From JBEKDJ01 sp050014415 (GTDB lineage: Bacteria > Desulfobacterota > BSN033 > UBA1163), in contig JBEKDJ010000205.1 in NCBI GenBank assembly GCA_050014415.1, forward strand, positions 1 through 8,285: DNA of 8,285 nt, given 5' to 3'. The position numbers and the translations under genes are program-made. Every line of letters begins with the position of its first letter. Position 1 is the first letter of the stretch. The notes beneath the pieces were generated by a model. It was given only the letters and a program-made list of their open reading frames with translations, did not search any database and was not told where the DNA came from. This document shows positions 1 through 7,022 of this stretch, piece by piece.

Positions 1-423
1 GGGATCACGGATGGAATCGACGGTCTCATCGCACGCATTACTCACCAGAGAACCGAATTGGGAGCCTATCTCGATCCGATCGCCGATAAACTCCTTCTCT
101 CTGCTGCATTCATCACCCTTGCCATCATCGAAATTCTTCCGAGTTGGCTGGCTGTTATTGTCATCACTCGGGATCTCATCATCCTCATAGGGCTTCTTGT
201 CATGATCCTTATCGATTATCATCCAAAAATCCGTCCAAGTCTCGTGAGCAAGGTGACCACAGTATTTCAGATCGCCACAATCCTTCTCGTTCTTCTGGTC
301 GGATACTACCCCGCCCTTGGCCAACTCTCCACCATCGTCATCTATGGAACCGCCATCTTCACCATCATCTCAGGATCTCATTATGTCTATGTGGGCACGC
401 GGATTTTGAATGAGAAGAAATAA
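1..423 (+). CDS. CDP-alcohol phosphatidyltransferase, 3' part (PgsA-like)
   Basis: Integral membrane enzyme that moves a phosphatidyl group from a CDP-lipid to an alcohol, most likely glycerol-3-phosphate, in phospholipid synthesis. The frame is open from the window edge, so the N-terminus is missing; 140 residues remain before TAA. The complete family signature D-x2-DG-x2-AR-x8-G-x3-D-x3-D is visible at partial residues 4-29 (D4, D7, G8, A11, R12, G21, D25, D29), which carries the metal-binding and catalytic aspartates. Hydrophobic segments follow at about 31-50, 52-72, 88-103 and 109-126. An in-frame TTG at 58 lies inside the signature, so it cannot be the true start. Full-length relatives have roughly 180-200 residues, so about 40-50 are missing. 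The family assignment is secure. The alcohol acceptor (glycerol-phosphate, serine or inositol-phosphate) cannot be decided from this part, so pgsA is only the likeliest name. Enolase follows after 219 nt on the same strand. Confidence 0.88.
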   Translation, partial: GITDGIDGLIARITHQRTELGAYLDPIADKLLLSAAFITLAIIEILPSWLAVIVITRDLIILIGLLVMILIDYHPKIRPSLVSKVTTVFQIATILLVLLVGYYPALGQLSTIVIYGTAIFTIISGSHYVYVGTRILNEKK

Positions 424-471
424 TCATCTAGGCATAGATTCTTACGTGTAAAAGTCTGGGGGTCTAACTCA

Positions 472-492
472 ATCCCTTTTTCCAAAAGGGAT
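472..492 (+). terminator. Perfect 9-bp hairpin, possible terminator of the phosphatidyltransferase gene
   Basis: ATCCCTTTT, loop TCC, then AAAAGGGAT form a perfect 9-bp stem with a 3-nt loop, 49 nt after the stop codon. The stem has only three G-C pairs and is followed by GCTCAAATTC rather than a T-run, so it is a weak intrinsic terminator at best. It may instead stabilise the mRNA 3' end. The structure is seen directly; the role is inferred. Confidence 0.4.
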
Positions 493-496
493 GCTC

Positions 497-608
497 AAAT
501 TCTGAATTCGAAGCACGAAATTCGCAACAAGCACAAATGCCCAAAATGGGAATTATCCAAATAGAGAACTTCGGAATTCGGATATTCGAATTTAAAACCA
601 AGAACTTC
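497..608. repeat. AT-rich, GAATTC/TTCGAA-rich palindromic intergenic tract
   Basis: The tract is built from repeated variants of GAATTCG, GAAATTCG, ATTCGAA and GAACTTC. It has an almost perfect palindrome at 575-592 (AATTCGGATATTCGAATT) and a small CCCA-AAA-TGGG hairpin at 540-550. It has no coding potential. Similar words recur in the next spacer on this strand (about 1968-2104). From memory, comparable tracts are scattered between genes in several uncultured anaerobe lineages; I cannot test that here. It lies just upstream of enolase and could contain or disrupt that gene's promoter. No convincing -35/-10 pair stands out. Confidence 0.4.
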
Positions 609-631
609 AAATATCTTTGGCTATTACTCTT

Positions 632-636
632 GGAGG
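632..636 (+). promoter_or_regulatory. Ribosome binding site deciding the enolase start
   Basis: GGAGG ends directly against an upstream ATG at 637, which leaves no spacer, but lies 6 nt before the ATG at 643. The spacing therefore selects 643 as the start codon. Confidence 0.75.
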
Positions 637-642
637 ATGGGT

Positions 643-1929
643 ATGCCCAACATCATCAAGGTGACTGGAAGGGAGATCGTTGATTCCAGAGGAAACCCTA
701 CGGTCGAGGTGGAAATCTTCTTGAGAAGCAGTATGACAGGGAGGGCATCTGTTCCTTCTGGGGCTTCTACTGGAAGTCATGAGGCATTGGAATTGAGGGA
801 CAAAGATCCAAAACGCTACTTAGGCAGAGGGGTTCAGAAAGCGGTTCGAAACATCCAGCGGGTGATCGGCCCGAAACTCCTGGGGATGGACGTCTTGAAC
901 CAGGAGGGGATCGACACTGCCATGCTCCAATGGGATGGGACTCCTAACAAGAAGCGCTTAGGGGCCAATGCCCTTCTGGGCGTCTCTCTGGCCTGTGCGA
1001 AGGCAGCCGCGAATCATCTGGACATCCCCTTGTACCAGCATCTTGGAGGCCTGTCAGCAAACCAGCTTCCTCTCCCCTTAATGAATATTCTGAACGGGGG
1101 AGTCCACGCTGACAACAACCTAGATTTGCAGGAGTTCATGATACTCCCCATCGGTGCCAGAAGCTTCAAGGAAGCCCTCCGAATGGGGGTGGAGGTCTTT
1201 CACCATCTCAAGGCCGTTTTGAAAAAAAAGGGCTACAAAACCTCCGTGGGTGATGAAGGAGGATTTGCCCCCGACCTCCACTCCAACGAAGAGGCCTTTT
1301 CCCTGCTGCTTGAGGCGATAAAAAAATCAGGCCATCGGCCCGGGAGGGATGTGGCCATAGCCATCGATGCGGCTGCCACGGAATTCTATCGGAACGGATT
1401 CTATTTCCTTAAGACCGAAAAGAAGACGAAAAAGACTTCATCTGAGATGATCGACTACTACGAAGCTTTGATCAAGAAGTTTCCCATTCTCTCCATCGAA
1501 GACGGACTTGCAGAAGACGATTGGAAAGGATGGAAGGAGATGACGGTTCGACTTGGCAAACGGTTGCAATTGGTTGGAGATGACCTTTTCGTTACCAATC
1601 CGAATCGGCTTTTAAAGGGGATTAGAGAAGGGGTGGCTAACGCGATTTTGATCAAGCCCAACCAGATCGGGACATTGACGGAAACGCTTGAGGTGATCGA
1701 GATTGCTAAGAGGGCACGCTATCGGACGATCATCTCTCATCGATCCGGGGAGACAGAGGATACGACCATCTCTGATTTGGCAGTGGGCACCCATGCCGGA
1801 CAGATCAAGACCGGTGCCACCTCGAGGACGGATCGGGTGGCCAAGTATAACCAGTTGCTTCGGATTGAAGAAGACCTCGGGAACCGAGCCGTGTACGCAC
1901 CGCCGCTCCGTTGGCCGACCAAGAAGTAA
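643..1929 (+). CDS. eno: Enolase (phosphopyruvate hydratase)
   Basis: Cytoplasmic glycolytic/gluconeogenic enzyme that interconverts 2-phosphoglycerate and phosphoenolpyruvate. It has 428 residues from the chosen start, the normal bacterial length. All hallmark blocks are present in order: the mobile-loop sequence SVPSGASTGSHEA (about 36-48), NGGVHADNN with H155, VGDEGGFAP with the catalytic Glu E205, Mg ligands D241, E286 (in SIEDGLAEDDW) and the Asp pair 313-314 (VGDDLFVTN), catalytic K338 in IKPNQIGTLTET, SHRSGETED (365-373), and K389 in IKTGATSRTDR. The C-terminal KYNQLLRIEEDLG block is intact. No frameshift or lost active-site residue was found. A slightly longer reading from ATG 637 is possible but has no usable spacer. 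It is flanked upstream by a phosphatidyltransferase gene and downstream, 176 nt away, by a membrane protein. There is no tight operon coupling, so it is probably transcribed from its own promoter in 424-636. Confidence 0.97.
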   Translation: MPNIIKVTGREIVDSRGNPTVEVEIFLRSSMTGRASVPSGASTGSHEALELRDKDPKRYLGRGVQKAVRNIQRVIGPKLLGMDVLNQEGIDTAMLQWDGTPNKKRLGANALLGVSLACAKAAANHLDIPLYQHLGGLSANQLPLPLMNILNGGVHADNNLDLQEFMILPIGARSFKEALRMGVEVFHHLKAVLKKKGYKTSVGDEGGFAPDLHSNEEAFSLLLEAIKKSGHRPGRDVAIAIDAAATEFYRNGFYFLKTEKKTKKTSSEMIDYYEALIKKFPILSIEDGLAEDDWKGWKEMTVRLGKRLQLVGDDLFVTNPNRLLKGIREGVANAILIKPNQIGTLTETLEVIEIAKRARYRTIISHRSGETEDTTISDLAVGTHAGQIKTGATSRTDRVAKYNQLLRIEEDLGNRAVYAPPLRWPTKK

Positions 1930-2105
1930 TTCGGACGAGTGGATTCGGAGACATAAATCAAGCCTCCGGATTCAGAATTTCGAACTCACTAAAAACGGCG
2001 GCAGAAATCGCTCCGCCCCCAATCGGATATCGACCCCTTGAATTCATCCGCCATAGCTTCAGGCTCTAAACTACGAACTCATTACCCCGAACTCAAAACT
2101 TCAAT
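1930..2105. other. Non-coding spacer with GAATTC/CGAACTC words
   Basis: 176 nt between enolase and the membrane protein with no credible gene. It contains several GAACTC/GAATTC-type words (TCAGAATTTCGAACTC near 1973-1988, then CGAACTC and GAACTC copies up to about 2096), echoing the tract upstream of enolase. A GGCGG/CCGCC pair (1997-2001 with 2013-2017) could form a 5-bp stem, but it has no T-run on the + strand. No Shine-Dalgarno sequence precedes the next gene. Confidence 0.5.
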
Positions 2106-4448
2106 ATGAACATCCGAGCCTTCAAAAGCTCTCTTCTCGTCATGGGGTTGAGCGGTATCGCCGCGCAGATCATTCTGTTGAGGGAGCTTCTCATCTCTTT
2201 TCTCGGCAATGAACTCACCCTCGGAATCATCCTCGGCAACTGGCTCATCCTGGTAGCCATCGGCGCTTTCCTGATCGGTCGGTCCGTTGAAAAAGTAAAG
2301 AGAAAGCTGGAGGTCTTTGTCTTGTTCCAGCTCATTTTTTCTATGGCCCTTCCATTTACCATCTATCTCTCCCGAGTATTTAAGAACATCCTTCTCGCCA
2401 CTCCTGGAGAAGGATTTGGCTTTGCCCCAATTCTCTATTCCTCGTTCCTGATACTCCTTCCTGTGACACTTCCCCTGGGTGCCCTTTTTACTTACGGTTG
2501 TAACCTCTATTCTCAATATATCAGAAAAGATGTCTCTTCCATTGGAACCGTCTATCTCCTCGAAAGCCTCGGGTCGATGATCGGTGGATTACTCATGACA
2601 TTTCTGCTTATTCCATATCTCAATTCCTTTGAGATTGCCTTCATCCTTTCCCTGACAAATACTCTCATTTCGATATTCCTCCTCTGGCCAAAATCAAGAC
2701 TCTCAAAGGACGCCTTTCGACGGGTTCTCCGTACTCTGTCGATTCTTCTCTCTTTTCTCTTTGCCTATGGCCTCTTGCCTCAAACCTCAAACTCGATCCA
2801 TCAATCCTCAATCCGTTCACAATGGCCAAATCTAAATGTCATCGACAATGAAAATTCGATCTATGGAAATATTATCGTTACAAAAAGGGGGGAACAATTC
2901 ACCTTCTTCACCAACGGGGTTCCATCCATCACCACTCCCGTGCCGGACATTGCTGGCATCGAGGATTTCGTCCATTTTCCCATGCTCTTTCATGAAAAAC
3001 CTGAGTCGGTGTTAATCCTAAGTGGCGGAGCCGGAGGAATGATTCACGAAATACTGAAGTATCCTGTGCAGCATGTAGACTATGTTGAGTTGGATCCCTT
3101 GCTCTTGAAATTAATTCAAAAATTTCCAACACCGCTCACCCAATCCGAGCTTGCAGACAGAAGAGTAAGGATTCACTATACCGATGGTCGGTTCTTCATA
3201 AAAAGGACTCAGGAAAAATTCGATATCATTTTCATTGGAATTCCTGCCCCTCAGGAATTACAGACCAATCGACTGTTCTCATCTGAATTCTTCTCCATAG
3301 CTAGGGAGAAGATGGAGGTCGATGGAATCATCGTTCTTACGCTTCCCGGGTCGTTGACCTACATGAGTCCGGAATTGAGAGATTTGAACGGGTGTATTCT
3401 AGATACCTTAAGAACTGTTTTTCGATCCGTTCGGATCATCCCCGGTGATGTCAATCTCTATCTCGTCTCGAATTCCAATCAACTTGAAAAAGTCACGACT
3501 GGGGAAATTATCCAAAGGCTTAAGGAGAGAAGAATCCAAACACGCCTTTTCACCAAAGGCTATTTAGAATTCCGACTGAACGAAAGATGGATGAAATGGT
3601 TTCTACAATCGATGAAGAGAAAAGGGATTCAGATCAACTCCGACTTTCGTCCCGTAGGTGTCTTCATCAGCCTTTCTTACTGGAATGCCCTCTTCTCCCC
3701 ATACCTAACAGGAGTCTTTAGATGGTTTGAAGGACTCAGCTTTCAAATATCGATTGTCTTCATGACCCTCTTCACCCTCTTGGCAGGGGCTATTCTTATG
3801 AAGAGACCCCATCTTTCTCGGCAGTCCATTCCCTATGTCATCTTCACGACTGGATTGGCAGGGATGATATTCAATTTAGCTGTCATCTTTAGTTTCCAGA
3901 CATTTTACGGTTATCTCTACCGCCAAATCGGCCTCCTCATGGCCTTTTTCATGTTGGGCGTTGCGCTGGGCAGCTTCACCATGACTCGGCATCTAGATAG
4001 AATGGAAAAGGATTCTTCCCTATTTCTAAAAACAGAAATAGGGATCATCATCTTCTCATGCCTTTTCCCCTTTGTATTTTCCATTCCGTCTCAATACCTT
4101 GAAAGAACAGTGATTTCTCTTCTGATCTATCCGGTGTTTCTGGTCATGTCTTTCCTCTCCGGTGCGTGGATTGGGCTCCAATTCCCTCTGGCGACCAAGA
4201 TCTATCTTGGAACATCTCCGAAGGGAGAAGCATTTGGCCACACAGCTGGCTTGCTCTATGGGGCAGATCTTTTGGGAGGCTTCTTGGGGGGGCTCTTTGG
4301 AGGTATTCTCTTGTTGCCCATTCTGGGTCTGAAGCAATCCTGTTTTACGATGGCTCTGGTCAAAATCAGCAGCCTCGTATTATTGCTAGTCTTTATTAGA
4401 ATGAAAAAAAAGCGGACACATCCTTTTTTTCCGTCCGTCGGGCAATAA
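2106..4448 (+). CDS. Membrane-fused spermidine-synthase-like protein with degenerate active site
   Basis: A 780-residue, three-part protein. Residues about 8-225 hold around six membrane helices. Residues about 240-465 form a SAM-binding aminopropyltransferase-like (spermidine synthase) domain. Residues about 545-767 hold seven or eight more helices, including the Gly-rich GADLLGGFLGGLFGG (719-733). The SAM-fold landmarks are VLILSGGAGG (302-311), acidic VELD (327-330) and YTDGRFF (358-364). Aspartates normally found after the fourth strand in spermidine synthases (the D-x-x-D of ..VDxxDP..) are replaced: the segment reads FDIIFIGIPAP (372-382), so G378 and A381 occupy those places. Putrescine aminopropylation therefore looks unlikely, and a transport, sensory or non-canonical methyl/propyl-transfer role is open. 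TNRLFSSEFF (387-396) and SPELRDLN (421-428) match the membrane-fused subfamily. The ATG at 2106 has no clear Shine-Dalgarno sequence; ATG 2142 has none either. The last dozen residues are encoded across one arm of an inverted repeat (4414-4461), so the tail may be acquired sequence. Confidence 0.85.
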   Translation: MNIRAFKSSLLVMGLSGIAAQIILLRELLISFLGNELTLGIILGNWLILVAIGAFLIGRSVEKVKRKLEVFVLFQLIFSMALPFTIYLSRVFKNILLATPGEGFGFAPILYSSFLILLPVTLPLGALFTYGCNLYSQYIRKDVSSIGTVYLLESLGSMIGGLLMTFLLIPYLNSFEIAFILSLTNTLISIFLLWPKSRLSKDAFRRVLRTLSILLSFLFAYGLLPQTSNSIHQSSIRSQWPNLNVIDNENSIYGNIIVTKRGEQFTFFTNGVPSITTPVPDIAGIEDFVHFPMLFHEKPESVLILSGGAGGMIHEILKYPVQHVDYVELDPLLLKLIQKFPTPLTQSELADRRVRIHYTDGRFFIKRTQEKFDIIFIGIPAPQELQTNRLFSSEFFSIAREKMEVDGIIVLTLPGSLTYMSPELRDLNGCILDTLRTVFRSVRIIPGDVNLYLVSNSNQLEKVTTGEIIQRLKERRIQTRLFTKGYLEFRLNERWMKWFLQSMKRKGIQINSDFRPVGVFISLSYWNALFSPYLTGVFRWFEGLSFQISIVFMTLFTLLAGAILMKRPHLSRQSIPYVIFTTGLAGMIFNLAVIFSFQTFYGYLYRQIGLLMAFFMLGVALGSFTMTRHLDRMEKDSSLFLKTEIGIIIFSCLFPFVFSIPSQYLERTVISLLIYPVFLVMSFLSGAWIGLQFPLATKIYLGTSPKGEAFGHTAGLLYGADLLGGFLGGLFGGILLLPILGLKQSCFTMALVKISSLVLLLVFIRMKKKRTHPFFPSVGQ

Positions 4449-4461
4449 ATGGGATGTGTCC
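4414..4461. terminator. 10-bp inverted repeat between convergent genes: bidirectional terminator, REP-like
   Basis: GGACACATCC (4414-4423) and GGATGTGTCC (4452-4461) are perfect reverse complements around a 28-nt loop. On the - strand the second arm is followed by GC and then eight T (complement of A8 at 4404-4411), a strong intrinsic-terminator pattern for the gene ending at 4474. On the + strand the second arm is followed by CTATTTTAATCTTT, a weaker T-rich flank. The stop codon of the + gene (4446-4448) lies in the loop. Each arm also has a small self-complementary core (GGGA-TGTG-TCCC at 4451-4462), as in REP-type palindromes. Origin as a REP element is inference. Confidence 0.7.
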
Positions 4462-4473
4462 CTATTTTAATCT

Positions 4474-5718
4474 TTAGTACACTCCGTATTCTTTGGTAAA
4501 CTTGAACATAGCCCGTACGTTCTCCGGCTTTGCATCGGTAAGACCAGCAGATGAATCCATGATGAAGCCGCCATCCTTTCCTGCGTAATCGATGAGCTTT
4601 TTGCAGTAAGACCTGACGTCATCCGGCGCACCGGTAGCGAGTACGGAGATCGGCACATTGCCCCTGATGCAGACTCGGTCTCCCAGGATATTCTTCGCCT
4701 TCATCATGTCTGTCGCCTCGAATCGGTAGACTGCCTTCCCTGCGGGGATGTCTCTGATGTATTCGAGCCGGGACGTGCAATCGCCTTCCCAAAAGAGGTA
4801 CGGTGTGAGTCCCTCATTGACGAGCGCTATCGTCAATTCCCGCAGGGTAGGCCAATAGAATGTATTGAATTGCTTCAATGACATGAACCCGTCCAATCCC
4901 TTGTGGAGAGCAATGAAAACGAGCTTGCTGTTTGTCATCCTTGCTGAGTCTATACCTCTTTGGATTTCAAGAGGCAGGAGCATCTCGCATGCCTTGACCA
5001 CCGTGTCAGGCCTCCTATACATATCGAGCATGAGCCCCTTTGTCCCTCGAAGAAAATCCCCCAACAGGTCAAAAGGGGCCTGAGCAAGAGCTCCGCCTTG
5101 GGTGGGAAAACCTTCCTCCCGCAACTTCTCTTCAAAGCGCCGTGAGTAACCTCCAAGCCGTTCCGCCTCCCGGCCTGCTTTCCTCAGCGTATCAAGTGCT
5201 TCCTGCATTTCCGGCAGGCTGAAGACTCCGAATGCTCCCAAACCCATATAATGGGTAAAGTTTCGGAGAGAGGTGAGCTTCTCGAGTCCTTTCAAAGCAC
5301 CTGAGATCCTGGGCCAATACTTACGGACCACGAAGTCCATGGGGTCAGAAAAGAAATGGTCATACTCGTCAACCTTCATGTACTCGCCCTCTACGAACTG
5401 GTAGGGAACATCCGGTCCAAGTTGGCGTCCCGGCCATTGCATCTGCTTGTAATCAAGCGCTTCGAGAAGTGGGCCCAAGAACGTTAGACCAAAGGGGTTC
5501 TGCGCCAGATCCGGCTCGAATTCGAGGGTAGCTCTGAGCTGGTACTCCCACAATTTATCCGGGTCGTACATCAGCTCTTCTATGGTGCAGCCGTAGTAGC
5601 GGGCAGGGAAGAAGTAAAACGAGGCCGTTATCGGTACACGATCAGGCACCTTTAAGCCAATCGCATCTGTGATCCGTTTTTCCCGTGTTTCGTAGAGAAC
5701 TTCATTCTTTCCCTTCAT
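4474..5718 (-). CDS. Uroporphyrinogen decarboxylase-family protein (MtaA/CmuA-like clade), no zinc cysteines
   Basis: 414 residues with a UroD-type TIM-barrel. Family landmarks are the N-terminal KVPDRVPI (23-30), HKGLDGFMS (272-280), QFNTFYWPTLREL (283-295), CIRGNVPISVLATGAP (350-365, with the RGNV step) and the C-terminal GGFIMDSSAG...PEN (383-400). This group contains corrinoid-dependent methyltransferases and related anaerobic demethylation proteins rather than heme-pathway HemE. It lacks the HemE N-terminal substrate Arg motif and is longer than HemE (about 340-360). In MtaA/CmuA enzymes zinc is held by H-x-C and a later Cys. Here the matching places read F309-W310-E311-G312-D313 and S389-S390-A391, so canonical zinc thiolate chemistry is not supported; C314 is nearby but displaced. 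The start is supported by GGAG (5726-5729), 7 nt upstream. It lies 193 nt downstream of the amidohydrolase on the same strand. Substrate unknown; a methyl- or acyl-group handling role is inferred from family and context. Confidence 0.82.
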   Translation of the reverse strand: MKGKNEVLYETREKRITDAIGLKVPDRVPITASFYFFPARYYGCTIEELMYDPDKLWEYQLRATLEFEPDLAQNPFGLTFLGPLLEALDYKQMQWPGRQLGPDVPYQFVEGEYMKVDEYDHFFSDPMDFVVRKYWPRISGALKGLEKLTSLRNFTHYMGLGAFGVFSLPEMQEALDTLRKAGREAERLGGYSRRFEEKLREEGFPTQGGALAQAPFDLLGDFLRGTKGLMLDMYRRPDTVVKACEMLLPLEIQRGIDSARMTNSKLVFIALHKGLDGFMSLKQFNTFYWPTLRELTIALVNEGLTPYLFWEGDCTSRLEYIRDIPAGKAVYRFEATDMMKAKNILGDRVCIRGNVPISVLATGAPDDVRSYCKKLIDYAGKDGGFIMDSSAGLTDAKPENVRAMFKFTKEYGVY

Positions 5719-5911
5719 GAGCTTGCTCCGGTTAATTGTGTTTGCAGAGAGTCATCTTAGATTGCTGGGTAAATAGGGTCACCGCTTGGCTCTTCTTCTC
5801 ATCCTGCTATTGCGCCATTTGAAATACGAAAACCGCGGAATCGATATTGTTCCCCATCCGCGCATCCAAGGCTCGACTCTGGCGCAACGTGTCAGAGATC
5901 CAGTTGACGTA
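5719..5911. other. Spacer between amidohydrolase and UroD-like gene with a long-spaced inverted repeat
   Basis: 193 nt with no credible gene. It contains TTGCGCCA (5810-5817) and its exact reverse complement TGGCGCAA (5880-5887), 62 nt apart, and a CCGCGG site at 5833-5838 between them. No T-run follows either arm on the - strand, so this is not an evident intrinsic terminator. It could be an operator pair, an RNA secondary structure or chance. A GGAG ribosome site for the next gene is at 5726-5729. Confidence 0.35.
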
Positions 5912-6841
5912 CTATAGCGCCAGTTTGAAGAGATCGACAGCGTTTTTCTTCAGTATCTTCTCTTTGTCTGCATCCGGTATGGTCATTCTCTCGATAGAGG
6001 CGATTGTGTCTTCTACCATGCCCCACCTGGGACCCAGTGGAGCATCCGTTCCGAAGAGCAGGTGGTCGGCGCCGAAGTAGTCATAGGCACACATGAGTGC
6101 AGAGGTATTTCCATACACTGCAGTATCATTATAGAATTTTCGGAAATGCTCATGGATATTGGGGTAGGGCTGGGGAACCAGGGACATGACCCACTTGATT
6201 CGCTCCGCGAAGAACGGCACCATAGCCCCGGCGTGGTGAATGATAAACTTGATATTGGGCCGCTCGGCAAAAATCCCGGATTTAACCAGGCGCAGCATGG
6301 CGGAGGTGGTTTCAAACGGCCAGCTGAAGATTCCGATATCATTGTCCAGCTTTTCGTTGGTCGTCGGATGAATCCATATGGGGAGATCATATTCGCTCAT
6401 TTTCTCATAGAGTGGTTTGAACTTCGGTGTATCCAGGGGTTCACCTTTGATCCGGCTGTATATCTGTACTCCCTTCAATCTCAATTTTGTAATCGCCCGG
6501 TCGACCTCCTCCAGGGCGGCATCCATGTCGTTCATCGGCAAACAGGCCACTGCGCCGAAGAACTTGTCTGGATACTTGATGACCAGATCCGCCAGTTCAT
6601 CATTGGCTATCCGGGCTAATTCAACCGCGTCCTGCGGGCTAACGAACATCTCCAAAGGCACATTGGCCACCGTCAGCATTTGTAATACGTCCGGATACCT
6701 GTTCATGAGTCGGAATCGTATGGCAAGGTCAACCACCGGTGGAGTCAATACTTCAATCTGGTTTTCTATGGCGGGAGCCTTCTTCCGGTAAATGGACAGA
6801 TACTTCTCCGTCAGAATATGGGAAAAAATATCAATTTTCAT
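5912..6841 (-). CDS. Amidohydrolase family 2 protein (ACMSD / resorcylate-decarboxylase-like)
   Basis: 309 residues forming a metal-dependent TIM-barrel of the amidohydrolase-2 family (PF04909). The family includes 2-amino-3-carboxymuconate semialdehyde decarboxylase, gamma-resorcylate decarboxylase and related hydrolases or decarboxylases acting on small carboxylated, often aromatic, compounds. Visible landmarks are the N-terminal strand KIDIFSHI (2-9), H158 in IWIHP, H202-H203 in IIHHAG followed by MVPFFAERI, and D266 in LLFGTDAPLG, matching the metal and acid/base residues of the ACMSD family. The usual strand-1 H-x-H pair is reduced to F6-S7-H8, so the first metal His is replaced by Phe. 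Other members of this clade, as I recall them, share that change. The start is fixed by AAGGAGG 7 nt upstream. It is flanked on the same strand by the flavoprotein (upstream) and the UroD-like gene (downstream). A decarboxylase or lactonase-type hydrolase in an anaerobic catabolic pathway is likely; the substrate cannot be read from the sequence. Confidence 0.85.
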   Translation of the reverse strand: MKIDIFSHILTEKYLSIYRKKAPAIENQIEVLTPPVVDLAIRFRLMNRYPDVLQMLTVANVPLEMFVSPQDAVELARIANDELADLVIKYPDKFFGAVACLPMNDMDAALEEVDRAITKLRLKGVQIYSRIKGEPLDTPKFKPLYEKMSEYDLPIWIHPTTNEKLDNDIGIFSWPFETTSAMLRLVKSGIFAERPNIKFIIHHAGAMVPFFAERIKWVMSLVPQPYPNIHEHFRKFYNDTAVYGNTSALMCAYDYFGADHLLFGTDAPLGPRWGMVEDTIASIERMTIPDADKEKILKKNAVDLFKLAL

Positions 6842-6848
6842 TTTCTCT

Positions 6849-6855
6849 CCTCCTT
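6849..6855 (-). promoter_or_regulatory. Strong Shine-Dalgarno of the amidohydrolase gene
   Basis: The - strand reads AAGGAGG, then 7 nt, then ATG (6839-6841). This is near-consensus and the best ribosome site in the window. Confidence 0.85.
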
Positions 6856-6883
6856 ATCTACTTGATCGAGATGATTCTTCACC

Positions 6884-6910
6884 GATGTAACGTTGCTGAT
6901 AATTTGTCAA
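6884..6910 (-). promoter_or_regulatory. Possible sigma-70-type promoter for the amidohydrolase gene
   Basis: On the - strand a perfect TTGACA (6905-6910) is followed, after a short 15-nt spacer, by TACATC (6884-6889), a poor -10 match. The distance to the start codon (about 40 nt) is reasonable. The short spacer and weak -10 keep confidence low. If real, the amidohydrolase is transcribed separately from the upstream flavoprotein. Confidence 0.25.
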
Positions 6911-7022
6911 GAAGGCTCGTCGCATTATCTCGATGCCTCATTATCCAGGCCCTACCCGAAAGCCCAAACCCCAGACTGCCTTTCTTGCAAACATTCATCC
7001 GGGTGTGAGACGTTTTTCTTAA

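Noticed and set aside
637..642. ATG at 637 as the enolase start
   Set aside because: The GGAGG site abuts it with no spacer. ATG 643 has a 6-nt spacer and matches the usual enolase N-terminus.
1996..2017. GGCGG/CCGCC hairpin with T5 on the - strand as a terminator
   Set aside because: The T-run is on the - strand, where no gene reads toward it, and on the + strand there is no T-run. The stem is only 5 bp.
6062..6791. Long + strand frames (185 and 124 codons) opposite the amidohydrolase
   Set aside because: They are antisense shadows of a clearly coding gene with intact family motifs, and they show no recognisable domain.
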